Shown here: one piece after another, positions 33,160 through 33,841 of the stretch | How positions within the stretch are numbered: the first letter of the stretch is position 1 | How the letters are laid out: each line of letters opens with the position of its first letter | DNA from: Chlorobiota bacterium | GTDB lineage: Bacteria > Bacteroidota > Bacteroidia > Bacteroidales > JAADGE01 | Direction: 5' to 3' | DNA length: 33,841 bases | Assembly: GCA_013153865.1 (NCBI GenBank) | Contig: JAADDR010000202.1 | Coordinates: 1 to 33,841 of the forward strand | Made by a program: the position numbers and the translations under genes | Notes under the pieces: model-generated | Told to the model about the DNA's origin: nothing | The model's database searches: none | Seen by the model: only the letters and a program-made list of their open reading frames with translations

Positions 33160-33841
33160 TATTGTTTTGATATTTTAATATTTCGGCTGACAAAACTATA
33201 TATTTTTTGCAATTCGGGCTTATTTTTTAATAATTCCAAATGCATTTCCATAACTTTTTCGTCGTTTCTTACCGCCGGACCTGTTTGAACTTTTGAAGGC
33301 GGGTTATGTTTTATTTTTTCGAAAGTTTCTTTAATAAGCGGAAGCAAAATATCAAATTTTATTTCTTTTTCTTTTAAAATTTCTTCGGCTATGCCGAACA
33401 TACGATTTGAAAAATTATTGGCAAAAACCGCCGCAAGATGTATGTATTTGCGCTGTTCGGAGTTTATAAAACGAACATCTCCGTTTATTCCCGAAGCGTA
33501 TTTCTCCAATTTGTCCCGATTAAACCCGGAATTTGCTTCAATGCAAACGGGAATATCTTTAAAATCAAGAATTTTGTTTTTCGAAAAAGTTTGCAAAGGA
33601 TAGAAAACTCCGTAATTTGAAGATATTTTTTTTAAAACCCTCATCTCAATACTGCCGGCAGTATGAACAACAAGATTATTCTTTATTTTTTCTTTAAGGA
33701 TTTTATTTTCGGTTAACCCGAAAACAGAATCATCGTTTACGGAGATAACATATAAATCGGCACTTGCCGGAATATCTGAAATATCAACGGAAAAAGTAAT
33801 GTTTAATTTTTCGGCAAGTTTTTTTGCCGATTTTCCGGTGC
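33159..33841 (-). CDS. DUF2520/Rossmann-like domain protein (5' end outside window)
   Basis: The C-terminal 226 residues of a dehydrogenase-like protein. The reading frame runs open to the window edge, so the start and the N-terminal nucleotide-binding glycine loop are missing. The visible N-terminal part is the rest of a Rossmann-like domain (ADLYVISVNDDSV, then NLVVHTAGSIEM), followed by GVFYPLQTFSK and the all-helical DUF2520 domain (RKYIHLAAVFANNFSNRM, then NPPSKVQTGPAVRND). The family resembles ketopantoate or pyrroline-5-carboxylate reductases, but its reaction is not established. In Bacteroidota it is often found next to kdsC, as here. Confidence 0.88.
   Translation of the reverse strand, partial: TGKSAKKLAEKLNITFSVDISDIPASADLYVISVNDDSVFGLTENKILKEKIKNNLVVHTAGSIEMRVLKKISSNYGVFYPLQTFSKNKILDFKDIPVCIEANSGFNRDKLEKYASGINGDVRFINSEQRKYIHLAAVFANNFSNRMFGIAEEILKEKEIKFDILLPLIKETFEKIKHNPPSKVQTGPAVRNDEKVMEMHLELLKNKPELQKIYSFVSRNIKISKQ

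Overview
The window looks like a chromosomal segment of an AT-rich Bacteroidota (Bacteroidia-like) bacterium. The evidence is a gldA gene, a secreted protein with a type IX secretion (T9SS) C-terminal sorting domain, a long-form ispG, a TonB-dependent receptor, kdsC (LPS core), lipoproteins with Bacteroidota-style leaders, and repeated promoter boxes of the form TAnnTTTG, the -7 element of this phylum. No phage, plasmid, CRISPR or IS transposase is visible.

Left part (1-8300). A minus-strand operon, marR-fadN-(four-helix-bundle gene)-fadA-fadE, encodes fatty-acid beta-oxidation. Its layout matches the Bacillus fadN-fadA-fadE set but is interrupted by a small four-helix-bundle gene flanked by an 18-bp inverted repeat. 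The marR promoter carries a 13-bp direct repeat that looks like an autoregulatory operator. fetA-fetB (a predicted metal exporter) diverges from it.

Middle (8300-18900). After ispF comes a minus-strand operon of a BI-1/YccA membrane protein, an NlpC/P60 lipoprotein, a lone receiver-domain protein and a secreted C1 peptidase. Facing it is a plus-strand operon of prfA, tag, a DUF1573 lipoprotein and an aminotransferase. Then come a TonB receptor and arfB (ribosome rescue), the small SRP RNA, and a tRNA with a CAU anticodon.

Right part (18900-33841). Two adjacent paralogous receptors (7TMR-DISM type, GAF-like region, coiled coil, SpoIIE/PP2C-like domain) follow. The second has a complete phosphatase active site; the first has lost three of four metal-binding aspartates and looks like a pseudophosphatase partner. 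Next are a 58-residue two-cluster ferredoxin, an overlapping dxs-deaminase-S41 protease operon, the T9SS cargo protein, ispG, gldA, kdsC and a DUF2520 protein that runs off the window. Three genes of the MEP isoprenoid pathway (ispF, dxs, ispG) lie at separate sites.

The two most notable unexplained items are a MITE-like interspersed repeat of about 155-195 bp, present four times in intergenic DNA (1-172, 8820-8997, 18306-18461, 31476-31668), and the active/inactive receptor-phosphatase pair.
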